64,000 nucleotides of DNA from Carallia brachiata (Eukaryota; Streptophyta; Magnoliopsida; Malpighiales; Rhizophoraceae). Positions 21,055-31,693 of this stretch are shown one piece after another. A program made the translations under genes and the position numbers. The stretch spans positions 3,217,250 to 3,281,249 of the forward strand of contig JADCRB010000016.1 of NCBI GenBank assembly GCA_021464245.1, written 5' to 3'. The first letter of the stretch is position 1. Each line of letters begins with the position of its first letter. Under the pieces are notes generated by a model. It did not search any database. It saw only the letters and a program-made list of their open reading frames with translations, and had not been told where the DNA came from.

Positions 21055-21836
21055 AAAGTTTCTCAAAATGTCTAATAGAAATCCAAACATGTATAATTTG
21101 TACCCAAATTCTCAGCCTCATTCTCAGCCTCAATCTACAAAAAGCTAGACCGTTTGAAGGCTATCAATATGTCCCTTTAATTTGTTTCTTACAATTTAAT
21201 AATATCATAAACATTGTTATTACTATTATTACAATTATTTTATTATTGTTATTATCAATATTTGTTGCTCTTGCTAGTGTTGTTGCTATTGTTGTACTTG
21301 TTATTATTGTTATTATTATTATTATCATTATTGTGGTTATTATTGTTATTATTAGTAGTATAGTAGTAGTGTAGTAGTAGTAGTACTGTTAATATTTTTA
21401 TCATGCAATCTTTGTTCCCGCAAGTTATTTAACGCAATAATTTAATATTTTATTTGTTTATTCATGTTATTTTGGTCTAACATTTAAATTTATCTTGTCA
21501 TACATTCAACTCTAGCACACACGCACAATGCCTTGGCACTTGACTTATCCTTTTAAGTTAGGGGGAAGATGATAGGTGGTCCTTTGTGTGGGCTTTAGCT
21601 TCCGTATGGAATGCTCAAGATCCTCAAATTGGTAGCCTAGTCTAGATCCTTTAACCACACTCCCTCATTGTACAACCATGGAGTCGTCCACTCGTTAGAT
21701 CCAATAGGACAAGGAACCGTAGGATAATCTTGACCTAAACCATGCATATTATAAATATGTTGTGTTTTTATTACATGTAAACTTTCAGGGTGTACGTAGG
21801 ACCCTCTACAGTTTTGAAAGATTGAAATTCCCTTCA
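21055..21836. other. insertion of about 780 bp in the 5' LTR, with a TTA/ATT microsatellite
   Basis: Other LTRs of the family pass directly from the ...CTAAAATATTAAA block to the 47-bp units. Here about 780 bp intervene. It contains a long irregular ATT/GTT microsatellite (about 21180-21405) and a GTTAGGGGGAAGATGATAGG purine tract near 21560. I cannot class it. Confidence 0.5.
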
Positions 21837-22138
21837 CCTGAAATCAAACTCATACGGCCCTTGCCAAAGTCAAGCCATTCCGACCAATATCAAGCTTCTA
21901 TAGCCCTTATTGGAGTTAAGTCATCCGTCTGAGATCAAACCTTGGCCCTCAATGAATTTAATTTCTTTCTTTCAAGATTATGCTCACATGGCCCTGACTA
22001 AATCGTAAAGGAACATTAATCAGAGGATTCACACAGAGATTGACCACACAAAATTCAAAAATCATATTTGTAATTTGTATTTGTATTTTTGAAGCCAAAC
22101 TATCGTAAGGCTCAAAATTTACAGCTACCAAAAATTTC

Positions 22139-22156
22139 TGGCATGCCTAGTGAAAC
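22139..22156 (+). other. primer-binding site of the Tat family
   Basis: TGGCATGCCTAGTGAAAC starts eight bases after the LTR end. The same TGGCATGTCC-type site borders the LTR ends on the minus strand at 42683-42700 and, more diverged, near 46845-46870 and 49925-49945. The tRNA it matches is not assigned here. Confidence 0.7.
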
Positions 22157-22260
22157 TTTTGTACCTTCCAATTTTTTCTCCTGTGTAAAAAAAAAAAAAA
22201 AGAGGGTTTGCAAAAAAAATAAAAAAAGGAAAAAAAAAAGAGAAAGAAATTGACACACCC

Positions 22261-24150
22261 ATGGTGTCAAAGAAAAGTACATTAGCCCCCACAAACAAAC
22301 AGGCGATTGCAACCTTACCGGCATCAACTACCATACTTTGGTACACCAGTATAGAAACTGGCGAACGGACAAGATTCCTTGTCTCCCAATCACACCAAAA
22401 TATCAAAATGGAGAATCCGCAACCCACATAGCAGTAAGGTCTCTCACCTGACTCTCTTGCTGAATGAAGAAGTCGACCATCCATCCCAACCGAAGTTGGA
22501 AGCAATGCATCAAATCCTGCACAATATCAAGAACCAACCAATTTTGCCGGAACAAGCATGGAGGAATCAGAAGAGTCTTCTACTCTAGTCTTCTACAGAG
22601 CATCATCTACTAACACCAATGTCGTTGTAGTCATGATCACAAATACAACTAGTACGAAAGATAGGATTATAGAATTGGAAAACAAAATTTCACAGCTGGC
22701 AAAAATTTTGGAGGAAAAAGATCAACAAATTGCCAATCTTAAAAGAAAGGCTCCAATATAAGTTGATCATGAGACCAACGAGGAACGACCATATCCACCT
22801 AGTTTCACCTTATAAGCAACGCCAGCCAACATCTTCACTGTAGAAAAACGTCAAGGTGGTCCCACAGAACTACCGTCTTCAAATTATGTTGCTTTATTAT
22901 TTGTCCAACAATTACAGGACATGATAGTAAATACAATCTGCCTGCAGCAAAGTGCACCATTTCAAGGTCCACAAACGTACATCAAACCGTACACAAGACA
23001 AATTGAAAACTTCAGCATGTTGTTGGGTTGCCAACTGCCCAAACTTCAATAATTCAATGGACGAGATGAACTTAGGCAACATGTTGCCCAGTTTGTTGAA
23101 ACCTGCAATAGCACAGGGTCTCACAGTGTCCTTTTGGCGAAACAGTTTGTCCGTTCACTTAAAGACATAGCCTTCACCTGGTTTATAAACCTCGAACCGG
23201 AATCCATTGATAGTTGGGAATAGCTCCAACATGAGTTTCTCAATAGATTCTTCAGCACTCATCGAATAGTAAGCATAATAGAGCTTATTAACACCAAACA
23301 AAGGAAAAGTGAACTCGTTGTCGAATACATAAACAAATAGCATGCACTCAGCCTAGATTGTAAAGATCGCTTGACAGAGACCTCAGCTATAAAAATGTGC
23401 ATTCAAGGGATGCGTTGGGACTTGTTGTACATCCTACAAGGCATCAAATCTCAAACTTTTGAAGAACTAGCAACTTGGGCCCACGACATTGAGGTAAGCA
23501 TCCAAACTTCACGGGGTAGGGTTCCTTTCTAATTAGACTAGCATAAAAAAATTAGAGAAGTCAAGAAGTGTGACAAACTTGGTAAAGGCAAAGAAGTAAT
23601 GGTTATCAACATCTGACCAATAAGGGTTGCTATTAAAGCAAAAGTAAACCTTCCACCATCAACAAGTCAGCCAAAACAGCAAGAAAATCAAAGGATGGCT
23701 CTACGGGAGTTGAAACAGAAAACGTATGCATTTCCTAACTCTAGCGTTTCAGACATTCTTAATCAACTTTTGAAAGCTAAACTCATAGAACTCCCAGAGT
23801 CCAAGCGACCTAAAGAAAACTATCAGATTAACAATCTGAGATTTTGTAAATATCACTGCATAGTTAGTCATTCGACAGAGAAGTGCTTCATCTTAAAGGA
23901 GCTGATTATGAAACTCAAAAATAAAAGTAAAATCATTTTGGATGGGAAAGACGTGGCCTCAACCAACCAAACTGCTAGCTCTTCAAGTTCATCGTCATGT
24001 AATACTACCCTAAAAGAAATGTCATAGTTCAATATGACGACAAAAAGTGAACAACAAAGGAGGTATCCAAAACTCTTCAAAGTCTTCTTATTGATCCTCA
24101 ATTGCCTTTAGTATTGCAATCATCTAAAACCTTGTGAAACCAGGTCGGCA
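22261..24150 (+). pseudogene. gag: Tat gag, long copy
   Basis: The ATG at 22261 (MVSKKSTLAP) matches the start of the minus-strand copy at 42567. The N-terminal region includes a predicted coiled coil (IIELENKISQLAKILEEKDQQI, about 22665-22745). The core has the Tat patterns FVETCNS, QFVRSLKDIAFTW, LEPESIDSWE and CIQGMRWDLLYILQGI. A zinc-finger-like block (FCKYHCIVSHSTEKCFILKE) lies near 23840-23900. Stops occur near 22430, 23050, 23224, 23338 and 23530, so no full protein can be made. Confidence 0.88.
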
Positions 24151-24189
24151 TAGCCCTTTACAATTTAACATAATCTCTACCTTCAATCG

Positions 24190-24970
24190 ACACTATTTTA
24201 GCAGATAATTAGATAGAACAAATCTCTACCACATGCTACTCTGCCGTCTCATGCACAGATGAGGATCTTTCGTTAGGCTCCAACCCCACAATTGACCATT
24301 GTATGTGTCAAGATATGGAAAGAGCAAAAGATTGGTCCATCCTTATTGATGATGGCTCAGCAATTAACATCATTCCAAAGTCTGCCATGAAGAACTCAAC
24401 ATCAGCATTGATAAATTATCAAAGAGTCACTTGATGATTCATGACTTTAATCAAGGAGGACAATGAGCAATTGACATGTCCTGACTAGACTGACTATTGG
24501 TGACCATACTTCCAATACTCTATTCCATGTGATTGATACACATACCACATACAAGATATTACTAGGATGCCCTTGTATCCATGGAAATGGGATTGTACTT
24601 TAAAGTTTGCATCTGTGCTTCAAATACTACAAAAATGATGTTCAAAAAGTGAACGCTGACTTAAAGCCATTTGATGATGTCAAATCACATTTGGCAGATG
24701 CAATTTTCTACTCTAACTCAAAAAATCCCGAAATCATTCATTCAAAGATTCCTTTGATTGGGGGCATCTTAAAAAAGGTTGAAGCTGCCATAGATGCTTC
24801 CAATACTCTCCCACAAACTCCAATGGATAAAAAACTACGACAGCCTGCAGAGCTTATCTCACATGAGACTAAATCAACTTTGAGTCCTACTTCAATCCTA
24901 TGCTATGCACTAAAGTCACAATGTCAAGATGGTCAACCTCTTTTCTCTTATTTTACTAATCTTAAATAAA
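24190..24970 (+). pseudogene. pro: Tat aspartic protease region, long copy
   Basis: The active-site motif reads LIDDGSAINIIPKS near 24343-24380, with the catalytic DDGSA intact. A later block, VIDTHTTYKILLGCP...HGNGI, near 24530-24590 matches the C-terminal fold region. A frameshift and stops (near 24435 and 24603) separate it into pieces. The frame 24607-24969 is the spacer that follows protease. Confidence 0.8.
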
Positions 24971-25849
24971 AGGAGCAACACAATAAATTTAAACCGAAAG
25001 AGAATCACATTTTGAAAGAAACACATTCCCTACCGAGACCAAAGGTTGACCCAGTTTTGGCTTCTAAACCACTGAAAGGTTTTGTTAGAACACTTGTGGG
25101 GGCAATCAAATATGGCTCATTTCCAAATAAAAGAGCAGATGAAGGATTGATCCTAATGCATACAAGCTCTTGGCTAAAGTAGGCTATGACTTCTCAAAAT
25201 CCAAACACAATTGTTACACTTCCAACTGAATGCGCCTACGGCACCATTGCTCAATTTTCCAAGTCCCGACCCAAACTAGGCTAACAAAAGAAACCACCTG
25301 TGCAAATTATGTTGAAAAGCAAAAGCCAATCAATTGACTCATGTGCCACTATAGTTACTATCATTAATGAAGAAAGCAAGTCTGACTTGAAGTCAATCCA
25401 GTCAGATGAAGAAGTGGAAGTTAAGTCCTCAACATCTCACGTTACAATAAGTGAGAAGGATGAGTCTGATTCATTAGATAGCAAAATAGAATAGGCTCCA
25501 ACATCTCACGTCACAATAAGTGAGAAGGATGAGTCTAATTCATTAGATAGCAAAATAGAATAGGCTCCTCTAAAACTCAAGGATAGTGGCCAAGCCACCG
25601 TAGATGAACTTAAGGAAGTCAATCTCGACTCTCTAGAAGACCCTCAACCCACTCCTGGATGCTTTGCTCACACCACAAAAAGAGCAAGAATACGTCCAAG
25701 TATTAAGTTAATACAATGATGTATTTGCATGGAGTTACAAGGAAATGCCTAGAATTGACCCTAAGATCGTGGTGCACCATTAGTGTGAAGAAGAGCATCT
25801 GTCTAGTCAAACAACCACAACGATGATTCTGTATAGAGTTTATTTCACA
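24970..25849 (+). pseudogene. acidic linker between protease and reverse transcriptase, with a 69-bp tandem duplication
   Basis: The linker encodes acidic Ser/Glu-rich sequence (DLKSIQSDEEVEVKSS), also present in the minus-strand copy near 55785-56024. About 69 bp (25430-25498, CATCTCACGT...GAATAGGCTCC) are repeated in tandem at 25499-25567 with two changes. The minus-strand copy has a single unit, so this is a private duplication. Confidence 0.7.
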
Positions 25850-26960
25850 AATTGAAGAAGAAGTCAACAAGCTAATCAATGCTGATTTCATCCGAGAAGT
25901 CACTTACCCAATATGGATAGCAAATATAGTCCCAGTAAGAAAGAAGAATGGACAGCTAAGGGTTTGTGTTGATTTTAGAGACCTCAATCGGGCATGCCTA
26001 AAGGATGACTTTCCCTTACTTACAACAGAAATCACAGTCGATGTAACTACTGGCCACGAAGCATTATCCTTCATGGATGGCTCTTTAGGATATAACCAAA
26101 TTAGGATGGCACTAGAAGATGAAGAACTCATGGCATTTCACATACCAAAATGGATATACTGTTGCAAAGTCATGCCGTTTGGGCTAGGGAACGCTGACAC
26201 CACTTATTAGCGTGCCATGCAAAAGATTTTCGATGATATGCTTCACAAGATTCTAGAATGCTACGTGAATGACTTGGTGGTAAACATCAAGGAGCGCAAA
26301 GATCGCTTGGAAGACCTCAAAGTAGTGTTTGAAAGACTCTGCAAGTACCAGCTCAAAATGAACTCACTCAAGTGTGCATTTGGTGTGACATTAGGAAAGT
26401 TTCTTGGATTTGTGGTACACCGCTGTGGCATTGAAGTTGATCAATCAAAGGTTGAAGCAATTCAAAAGATGCTTGAACCCAAAAACCTTCACAAGCTGCG
26501 AACTCTACAAGGAAAATTATCTTACATTCGTCATTTCATCTCTAACTTAGCTGAGAGGTGTCAACCTTTCAATCAGTTGATAAAAAAAAATGTCAACTTT
26601 GAGTGGGACAAAACTTGTAGCAAAGCTTTTGAAAGAATAAAAAAGTACCTTTCAAATCCACTAGTTTTAGTTGCTCCAATTTAAAGAAAGCCTTTGATTC
26701 TTTACATTGCAACACAAGAAAGATCTCTAAGAGCTTTGCTTGCCCAAGAAAATGAGCAAGGAAAGGAAGTTGCCTTATACAACCTAAGTAGAATATTAAA
26801 TGGTCCAGAGTTAAACTACTCGACCATTGAAAAGACGTTTTTAGGACTCTTTTTTGCCATTGAAAAGCTGAAGCATTACATACAAGCTCACATGATTCTC
26901 CTCGTTGCTGTAGCTGATCCTATTAAGTACATCTTGTCTAGAGTAGTCTTATAAGGACGA
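25850..26960 (+). pseudogene. pol: Tat reverse transcriptase and first RNase H, long copy
   Basis: Visible blocks in order: EEEVNKLINADFIREV, VCVDFRDLNRACLKDDFPL, SFMDGSLGYNQI, VMPFGLGNA, then the catalytic box as YVNDLVV in place of YVDDLVV. There is a stop just after NADTTY (26210). The thumb continues in KMNSLKCAFGV and GKFLGFVV. RNase H of the Ty3 type follows from about 26690 (YIATQERSLRALLAQENEQGKE, LNYSTIEKTFLGLFFAI). Stops at 26683 and 26952 break the frame. The first catalytic Asp of reverse transcriptase is lost, so this copy would be inactive even without the stops. Confidence 0.9.
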
Positions 26961-26999
26961 CTTGCTAAGTGAGATGTTATACTACAAAGCTATGACATT

Positions 27000-27570
27000 G
27001 TCTACGTGCCTCATAAAGTAGTCAAAGGGCAAGCTTTGGCAAATTTCCTTGCAGATTATCCTGCCTCGTCTAATTGGAAATTTACAGATGATCTCTCAAA
27101 CGAAGAAGTTTTTTACATTGAAACACTGGCACAATGGATGATGTTCTTTGATGGTGCTAGAAGGCATGATAGTGCTAGTGTAGGTGTAGTATTTGTCACC
27201 CCTCAATGACAAGTGCTACCATATGCTATCATTTTTGGTGAATTGTACTCAAATAATGTCGCCGAATACTAGGAGTTAATTATTGCTCTCCAAATGGCTA
27301 TTGACATGAAGATTCCAACAATAGAACTCTATGGAGACTCACAACTCATCATCAACCAACTTGTTGGGTTGTATGATGGGAAGAAACAATATCTAGCACC
27401 CTACTATTGACATACACATTAGTTGATAGATGAATTTAAAAGTATCATCTCAAAACATGTGCCTCATCTAGAAAACTCTCAGGTATACGCATTGGCTAAT
27501 TTGGCTACATCCCTTGCTAAGTCAGAAATCCAGACTACAGTAGTTACTGTGTGTCAAAAGTGAGTTGTAC
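27000..27570 (+). pseudogene. Tat second (archaeal-type) RNase H, long copy
   Basis: A separate RNase H fold lies between the Ty3-type RNase H and integrase. It starts WMMFFDGARRHDSASVGVVF (catalytic D in FDGA), then ELYSNNVAEY, ELYGDSQLIINQLVG (catalytic D in GDS) and a final ALANLATSLA segment. Stops occur near 27207, 27270, 27410 and 27560. This domain position defines the Tat lineage within Ty3/gypsy; in this family it was gained in addition to the original RNase H. Confidence 0.88.
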
Positions 27571-27574
27571 CATA

Positions 27575-28880
27575 GAATGATGATGAAGACAATGAAACAA
27601 TTAATGCAATATTCATACGTATTACTAAGGATGAAGATTGGCATCAACCTATCATTGACTACTTGCAGCACGGAAAGCTATCTAAAGATTGTAGTCACAA
27701 GGCTAAAATATGACATCGAGCATCCCACTTCATATACTTCAAAGACACTTTGTATCGAAGATCTTTTGATGGGGTTTTCCTACGTTGTCTAAGCAATGAA
27801 GAGGCAAAACTAGCTCTTGAAGAAGAACATTTCGGTGTTTGTGGTGGACATCAATTAGGATCCAAACTGCACATTAAACTCAAAAGGATGGGGTACTACT
27901 AGCCGACAATGGTATGTGATGCATCAAAATTTGCCAAAATTTCCCAAGCATGCCAGCTTCATGCCAATTATATGCATCAACTACCAGAGCCGCCACATCA
28001 AACCAAATCATCTTGGCCATTTGAAGCTTGGGGCCTTGATTTAGTAAGGCTTTTGTTGAAGTCCTCCTTGGGTCATCTTTATATTAGGGTAGCAGCAGAT
28101 TACTTCTCAAAATGGGCTGAAGCAATCTCACTTAAAGAAGTAAAGATGGAACATGCGATCAATTTCATCCAGACACATTTAATCTATTATTATGGAGTTC
28201 CTCGATTCATCATTACTAATTACAGGAAGCAATTCTACAATAGTTTGGTGGATAAACTATGCAAAAAGTTCAAGTTTAAGTAGTACAAGTCATCCATGTA
28301 TAATGTCCCAGCTAATGGTTTGGCTGAAGCATTTAATAAGCCCTCATGTAATTTATTGCGAAAGGTAGTGCCCAAATCAAAGAGGGATCGACATAACAAA
28401 ATTCTTGAAGCATTGTGGGCATATTGTACAACTTATCGCACACAAACTCAAGTGACACTACATGCCCTTGTCTACAGTGTTGAGGCTATACTATCATTAG
28501 AAATGCAGTTCTCGTCTCTCTGTATGGCTATCCAAGAAGGCCTCACCCAGGAGGAAAATGCACAATTGTGATTGGATGAATTAGAATCCCATGATGAAAA
28601 AAGGCTTGAAGCACAAAAACTTGAGTGCTATAAGGCGCGACTCACCATGTATTCTACTGTAAAGTCTGCCCACGATCATTTGAAATTGGGGACTTGGTTC
28701 TCACAATGTGACAACCTATCAACTTGAAGCATTGACCTAGTCACAAGCTCACTTCCAAATGGGATGGATTGTACTTGGTATAAGAAGCCTGCACAACTAA
28801 CGCATAAATGTTGTCGGACAAAGAAGGCAACCGAATTGGCCCAATCAATAGTAAGTTTCTTAAATGTTACTATGTTCAGG
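27575..28880 (+). pseudogene. Tat integrase, long copy
   Basis: The zinc-binding region lies around 27830-27980 (HFGVCGGHQLG, then ASKFAKISQACQLHANYMHQ). The core shows WGLDLVR, ADYFSKWAEAISL and NGLAEAFNK. The second catalytic Asp position reads ITNYRKQF where the family normally has ITDNG, so it is lost. The C-terminal domain (28560-28880) keeps ECYKARL, SSLPNGMDCTWYKK and the closing SFLNVTMFR. Several stops and frameshifts. The distal C-terminus is the segment retained in the deletion derivative at 32336-32640. Confidence 0.87.
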
Positions 28881-29162
28881 TAAATTAAGAAAAAAAGAAA
28901 AAAGTTAAAAAAATAAAAAAAAGGTTGGAAAAAAAAATCGAACAAAAAATCCCAATTCTAAGGCCCTTGTTCAAGTCCAAATAAAGCCTAAACCCAAATC
29001 CAAAGTCAAATAAAACCTTAATCCAAAACCCAAATCCACATAAAGCTTAAATCCAAAACCCAAATCCAAATGAAGCCTAATCCTTTGACCCTGGCTCAAA
29101 GCCCAAGTTCAAAGTTAAACCCAAAACCCAAATTCAAAAGCCCAAGTCCAAAAAAATAAAAC
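28881..29162 (+). repeat. low-complexity spacer after integrase (A-rich, then CCCAAATCC-type)
   Basis: Poly-A-rich sequence gives way to irregular repeats of AAAGCCCAAATCC and AAAACCCAAATCC. The same two-part spacer occurs at 32640-32935 (plus), 36570-36870 (minus) and 63700-64000 (minus). Confidence 0.85.
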
Positions 29163-29790
29163 TCAACCCTAAACTCCTGCCCCGCACGAGTATAAAAGGC
29201 AAAAAGTTTAACAACTAAGAAGACTCCTACATCGCACAAGTATAAAAGGCAACAACTCAAACTCCTACCTCACATGGGTATAAAAGACGAAAAGTTCAAT
29301 GATAAAACCAAAGCAAACTCCTGTCTCACACGAGTACAAAAGGCAAAAAGTTCAACAACAAAGAAGACTTCTGCCCCGCATAAGTATAAAAGTTGAGAAC
29401 TCAGACTCTTGTGTCACATGAGTATAAAAGATGACAACTCAACAACAAAAGTAGACTCCTAGCCCATAAGAGTATAAAAACGAGATGACGACAACAACCC
29501 AATAAGACTCCTACCTTGCACGAGTATAAAAGGCAATAGTTCAACAACAAAAGTAGACTCGTAGCTCGCACGAGTATAAAAGGTGAGACGACAACAACAA
29601 CAAAATCGAACTCCTTATCCACAAGAGTATAAAAGACGAGACGACAACAACAACAAAAGCAGACTCCTAGCCTACAAAAGTATAAAAGGCGAGACAGCAA
29701 CAACAACAACAAAAGCAGACTCCTAGCCTGTAAGAGTATAAAAGGTAAGATGACACCAACAAAATAAATCTGATGACCCACATGAGTATA
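29163..29790 (+). repeat. tandem array with TATAAAAG in most units (long Tat copy)
   Basis: About 12 units of roughly 50 bp follow the pattern ACTCCT, about 12 bases, GAGTATAAAAGGCGAGA, then an ACAACAACA tail. The motif TATAAAAG or a one-base variant recurs in nearly every unit, and the last unit reads GTATAAACTATGAACGG. It lies about 130 bp upstream of the WOX start codon. TATAAAAG is a strong match to the plant TATA-box consensus. Confidence 0.9.
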
Positions 29791-29920
29791 AACTATGAAC
29801 GGCCAAAAATGATAAAAGTGATTGAGGGTTTGAGATAAGAATCTGATCATTATTTCAACCTCAACCGTTTTACTAATCTTTTCCGCACCCCAAGCCTTTG
29901 CTCCCATTTCAATAAAAGAG

Positions 29921-30607
29921 ATGAGACCAGCCACAAGGTATTAGAGCATGGGAAATAAGAGGTTACCACGCACTAGGTGGCAACCAAGTCCAACGCAATT
30001 GCAATCTTGGAGAATTTCTTCCGTAATGATAATACTCTTCTCAACTCATCACAGATCTTCCAACTCACTACATGATTATGGTTGTATAGGGCAATGAGAC
30101 AAAGAGTGTATATTTCTAGTTTCAAAATTGTAGAAGTAGGGAGAGAACAATAGAGAGAGCTGCTGCTTCCATAGCACAACATGTTTCTAACACTGCCATT
30201 GTCCTTATTGGAGATCTCACCAGTGCTGGTTAGTCCTCAAATGAGGTCACGAGTCCTAGTTTTGCCACTGCAATAGTCCCTCAAGGCTATTTCAACTAGA
30301 ACCACAGCTTGCTGTGCTACACGTACTGGTTCTCAAGGTTTTACGCCTTATCATATGAAACATTGGGTGCTAGCTAGGGATTCAACCTTTATGGGTACTT
30401 TAACCTGAGAAGAAACCTTACACCAAGGGAAGCTACTCCAACAGTACCTTTTCTCTCTCTCCAAACTACTTAAGTAGGACTCTTCCTCTCTTTCTAGTCT
30501 ACCCTAGTGACGTCAATAGGCGAGCAAATTCCAACAGTGACGACACCAGCAGGCCAAATGAGGACTTGATTGACTTAGAGCTCCGCCTTGAGCTCTGTAA
30601 GAACTGA
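29921..30607 (+). pseudogene. captured WUSCHEL-related homeobox (WOX) gene, long Tat copy
   Basis: WOX proteins are nuclear homeodomain regulators of plant stem cells. The frame starts at the ATG at 29921 and enters the homeodomain with TRWQPSPTQLQ. It shifts frame and continues ILENFF, SSQ and QLT. The middle of the homeodomain is badly decayed here. The C-terminus is clear: TLPLFLVYPSDVN (WUS-box, T-L-P-L-F) followed by LIDLELRLEL (EAR-like L-x-L-x-L) just before the stop at 30605-30607. WUS-box plus EAR together point to the WUS/WOX5/WOX7 type. It lies between the TATA array and the small frame. Not functional as it stands. Confidence 0.85.
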
Positions 30608-30779
30608 TGATAAGGATAAAGTATAACAACTTTTGTGGCACGCAGGATTACCTTGGCTTTCACAATACGCATCGGTCGCCACCTTGTTTGACCCTTACAG
30701 TAGAAGGAGACGAAAAGGAGGAAACCACCTGATTAAATATCTCCTTTTTTTTGGCTTTTGTAGAAGAAAAAGACAAAAA

Positions 30780-30981
30780 GGGAGCGACTTTTGTTGAGTA
30801 TATATTTCCTGCTTGCTTGAGCCAAGAGAACCATGCTTCAGCTCTCACTTCTTTCGGAAGAGAAAAGAAGGTCAGTCCCTATGCTTTCTTTTACAAAAGT
30901 CCTCTAAATCAAGAAGTTGGAGACACACAAGGCAACACACGAAGTTGTGAGAGAAAGAGCAAGAATCATCCTCCTCAATGA
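30780..30981 (+). pseudogene. small conserved frame, relic (long Tat copy)
   Basis: After GAGTATATATTTCCTGC the family leader follows, but the start ATGGCTAGT is changed to AAGGTCAGT. The frame is still readable (VSPYAFFYKS, NQEVGDTQ) and then shifts. Only its position and similarity to 34294-34500 identify it. Confidence 0.5.
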
Positions 30982-31534
30982 GTCTTTAACAGCCCTTGAA
31001 TCTCAGCGTATGACGTCCTCAGTATTATGGGCAATAAAGTTCTGACCACTCTCTTTAGTTTGCATTTATCAAAGCGGGAAGAGAAGTTGTGATCACTTTC
31101 CTTAATTCACAAATGTGGTGATGGGCAAGGAAGTTCCAACTACTCTCCTTACGTCACGTATATTGTAACGGGCGGAGTAATGACACTGTAGCTCATCTTT
31201 TTATGAGCTGGTCTCGAAGTTCTAACGGTTGTTGGATCATCTTTTGCAAGGAAGTTCAAGTTCATTGTTTACTGGATCATCCTCACCTAAACCATGAAAC
31301 TTCGATTTCAATATTGGCTGGATCATTCTTGACTGACTTCAAGAAGCGATGTTTGCAAGGCCATATCAATTTTTACATTTGTAGAAGTATCCTTAGCAAG
31401 TCATGTTCAACATCAGTCAGATCATTCAGAACTGAAAACTTCAAGTTCAATGTTTGCCGAGACATCTCAAGTTTCAAGCAAGACTTCAAGCCTTGGCTTG
31501 AATCACATCTTGAAATATTGTCTCACTAAGTCTT
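30982..31534 (+). other. 3' untranslated stretch between the small frame and the polypurine tract
   Basis: Matches 257-742 and the minus-strand stretches at 33946-34290, 47870-48230 and 61540-61880. Repeated themes such as GTTCCAACTACTCTCCTTA, ACTGGATCATCCTCACC and AACATCAG can be followed in all copies. No conserved reading frame. Confidence 0.6.
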
Positions 31535-31547
31535 GAAGTGGGGGCAT
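31535..31547 (+). other. polypurine tract, long Tat copy
   Basis: GAAGTGGGGGCAT directly before the LTR start TGTAAAA at 31549. Confidence 0.85.
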
Positions 31548-31548
31548 T

Positions 31549-31675
31549 TGTAAAAAAAAAAAAAAAGGAGAAGCCACGTTGAAAACTCAAAGAAAGCCCT
31601 GCATCAATGCCACAAAAGCACGCAATGGAAATATCAATTTCCATGTGGGTGGTATTGTGCATTCTCCCGAAAAAA
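31549..31675 (+). repeat. first part of the 3' LTR, truncated
   Basis: Begins TGTAAAA and matches the 5' LTR of this copy through AATATCAATTTCCATGTGGG and GTGCATTCTCC. It then passes abruptly into gag leader sequence, so the remainder of this LTR, the next primer-binding site and part of the leader are deleted. Confidence 0.75.
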
Positions 31676-31693
31676 GAAAAAGCAAGAAACAGT

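Larger units (their letters stand above)
20483..22130 (+). repeat. 5' LTR of the long Tat copy, enlarged by two insertions
   Basis: It runs from TGTAAGAAAC (alternatively TGTAAAG at 20456) to a CCA end after AAAATTTACAGCTA. It is longer than the 728-987 bp of other family LTRs because of the insertions at 20561-20770 and 21055-21836. Family motifs remain: AATATCAATTTCCACGTGGG, TTTGGACATATGTTCTTTAG and the diverged 47-bp units around 21840-21950. Confidence 0.75.
20483..31675 (+). mobile_element. longest Tat-lineage Ty3/gypsy copy, WOX-carrying, degenerate
   Basis: Order on the plus strand: 5' LTR, primer-binding site (22139), gag, protease, reverse transcriptase, RNase H, archaeal-type RNase H, integrase, low-complexity spacer, TATA array, WOX gene, small frame, polypurine tract, start of the 3' LTR. 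The second RNase H between the first one and integrase is the hallmark of the Tat lineage. The 3' LTR is lost after about 125 bp, where sequence of another copy begins. Every protein part carries stops or frameshifts. Confidence 0.9.

Noticed and set aside
28960..29160. Telomere-like CCCAAA motifs
   Set aside because: The repeats are irregular CCCAAATCC variants, not the plant telomere unit, and recur as a fixed part of the Tat 3' region.
29163..29790. CRISPR-like regular repeats
   Set aside because: A eukaryotic retrotransposon array without unique spacers of constant length; units and spacers both drift.
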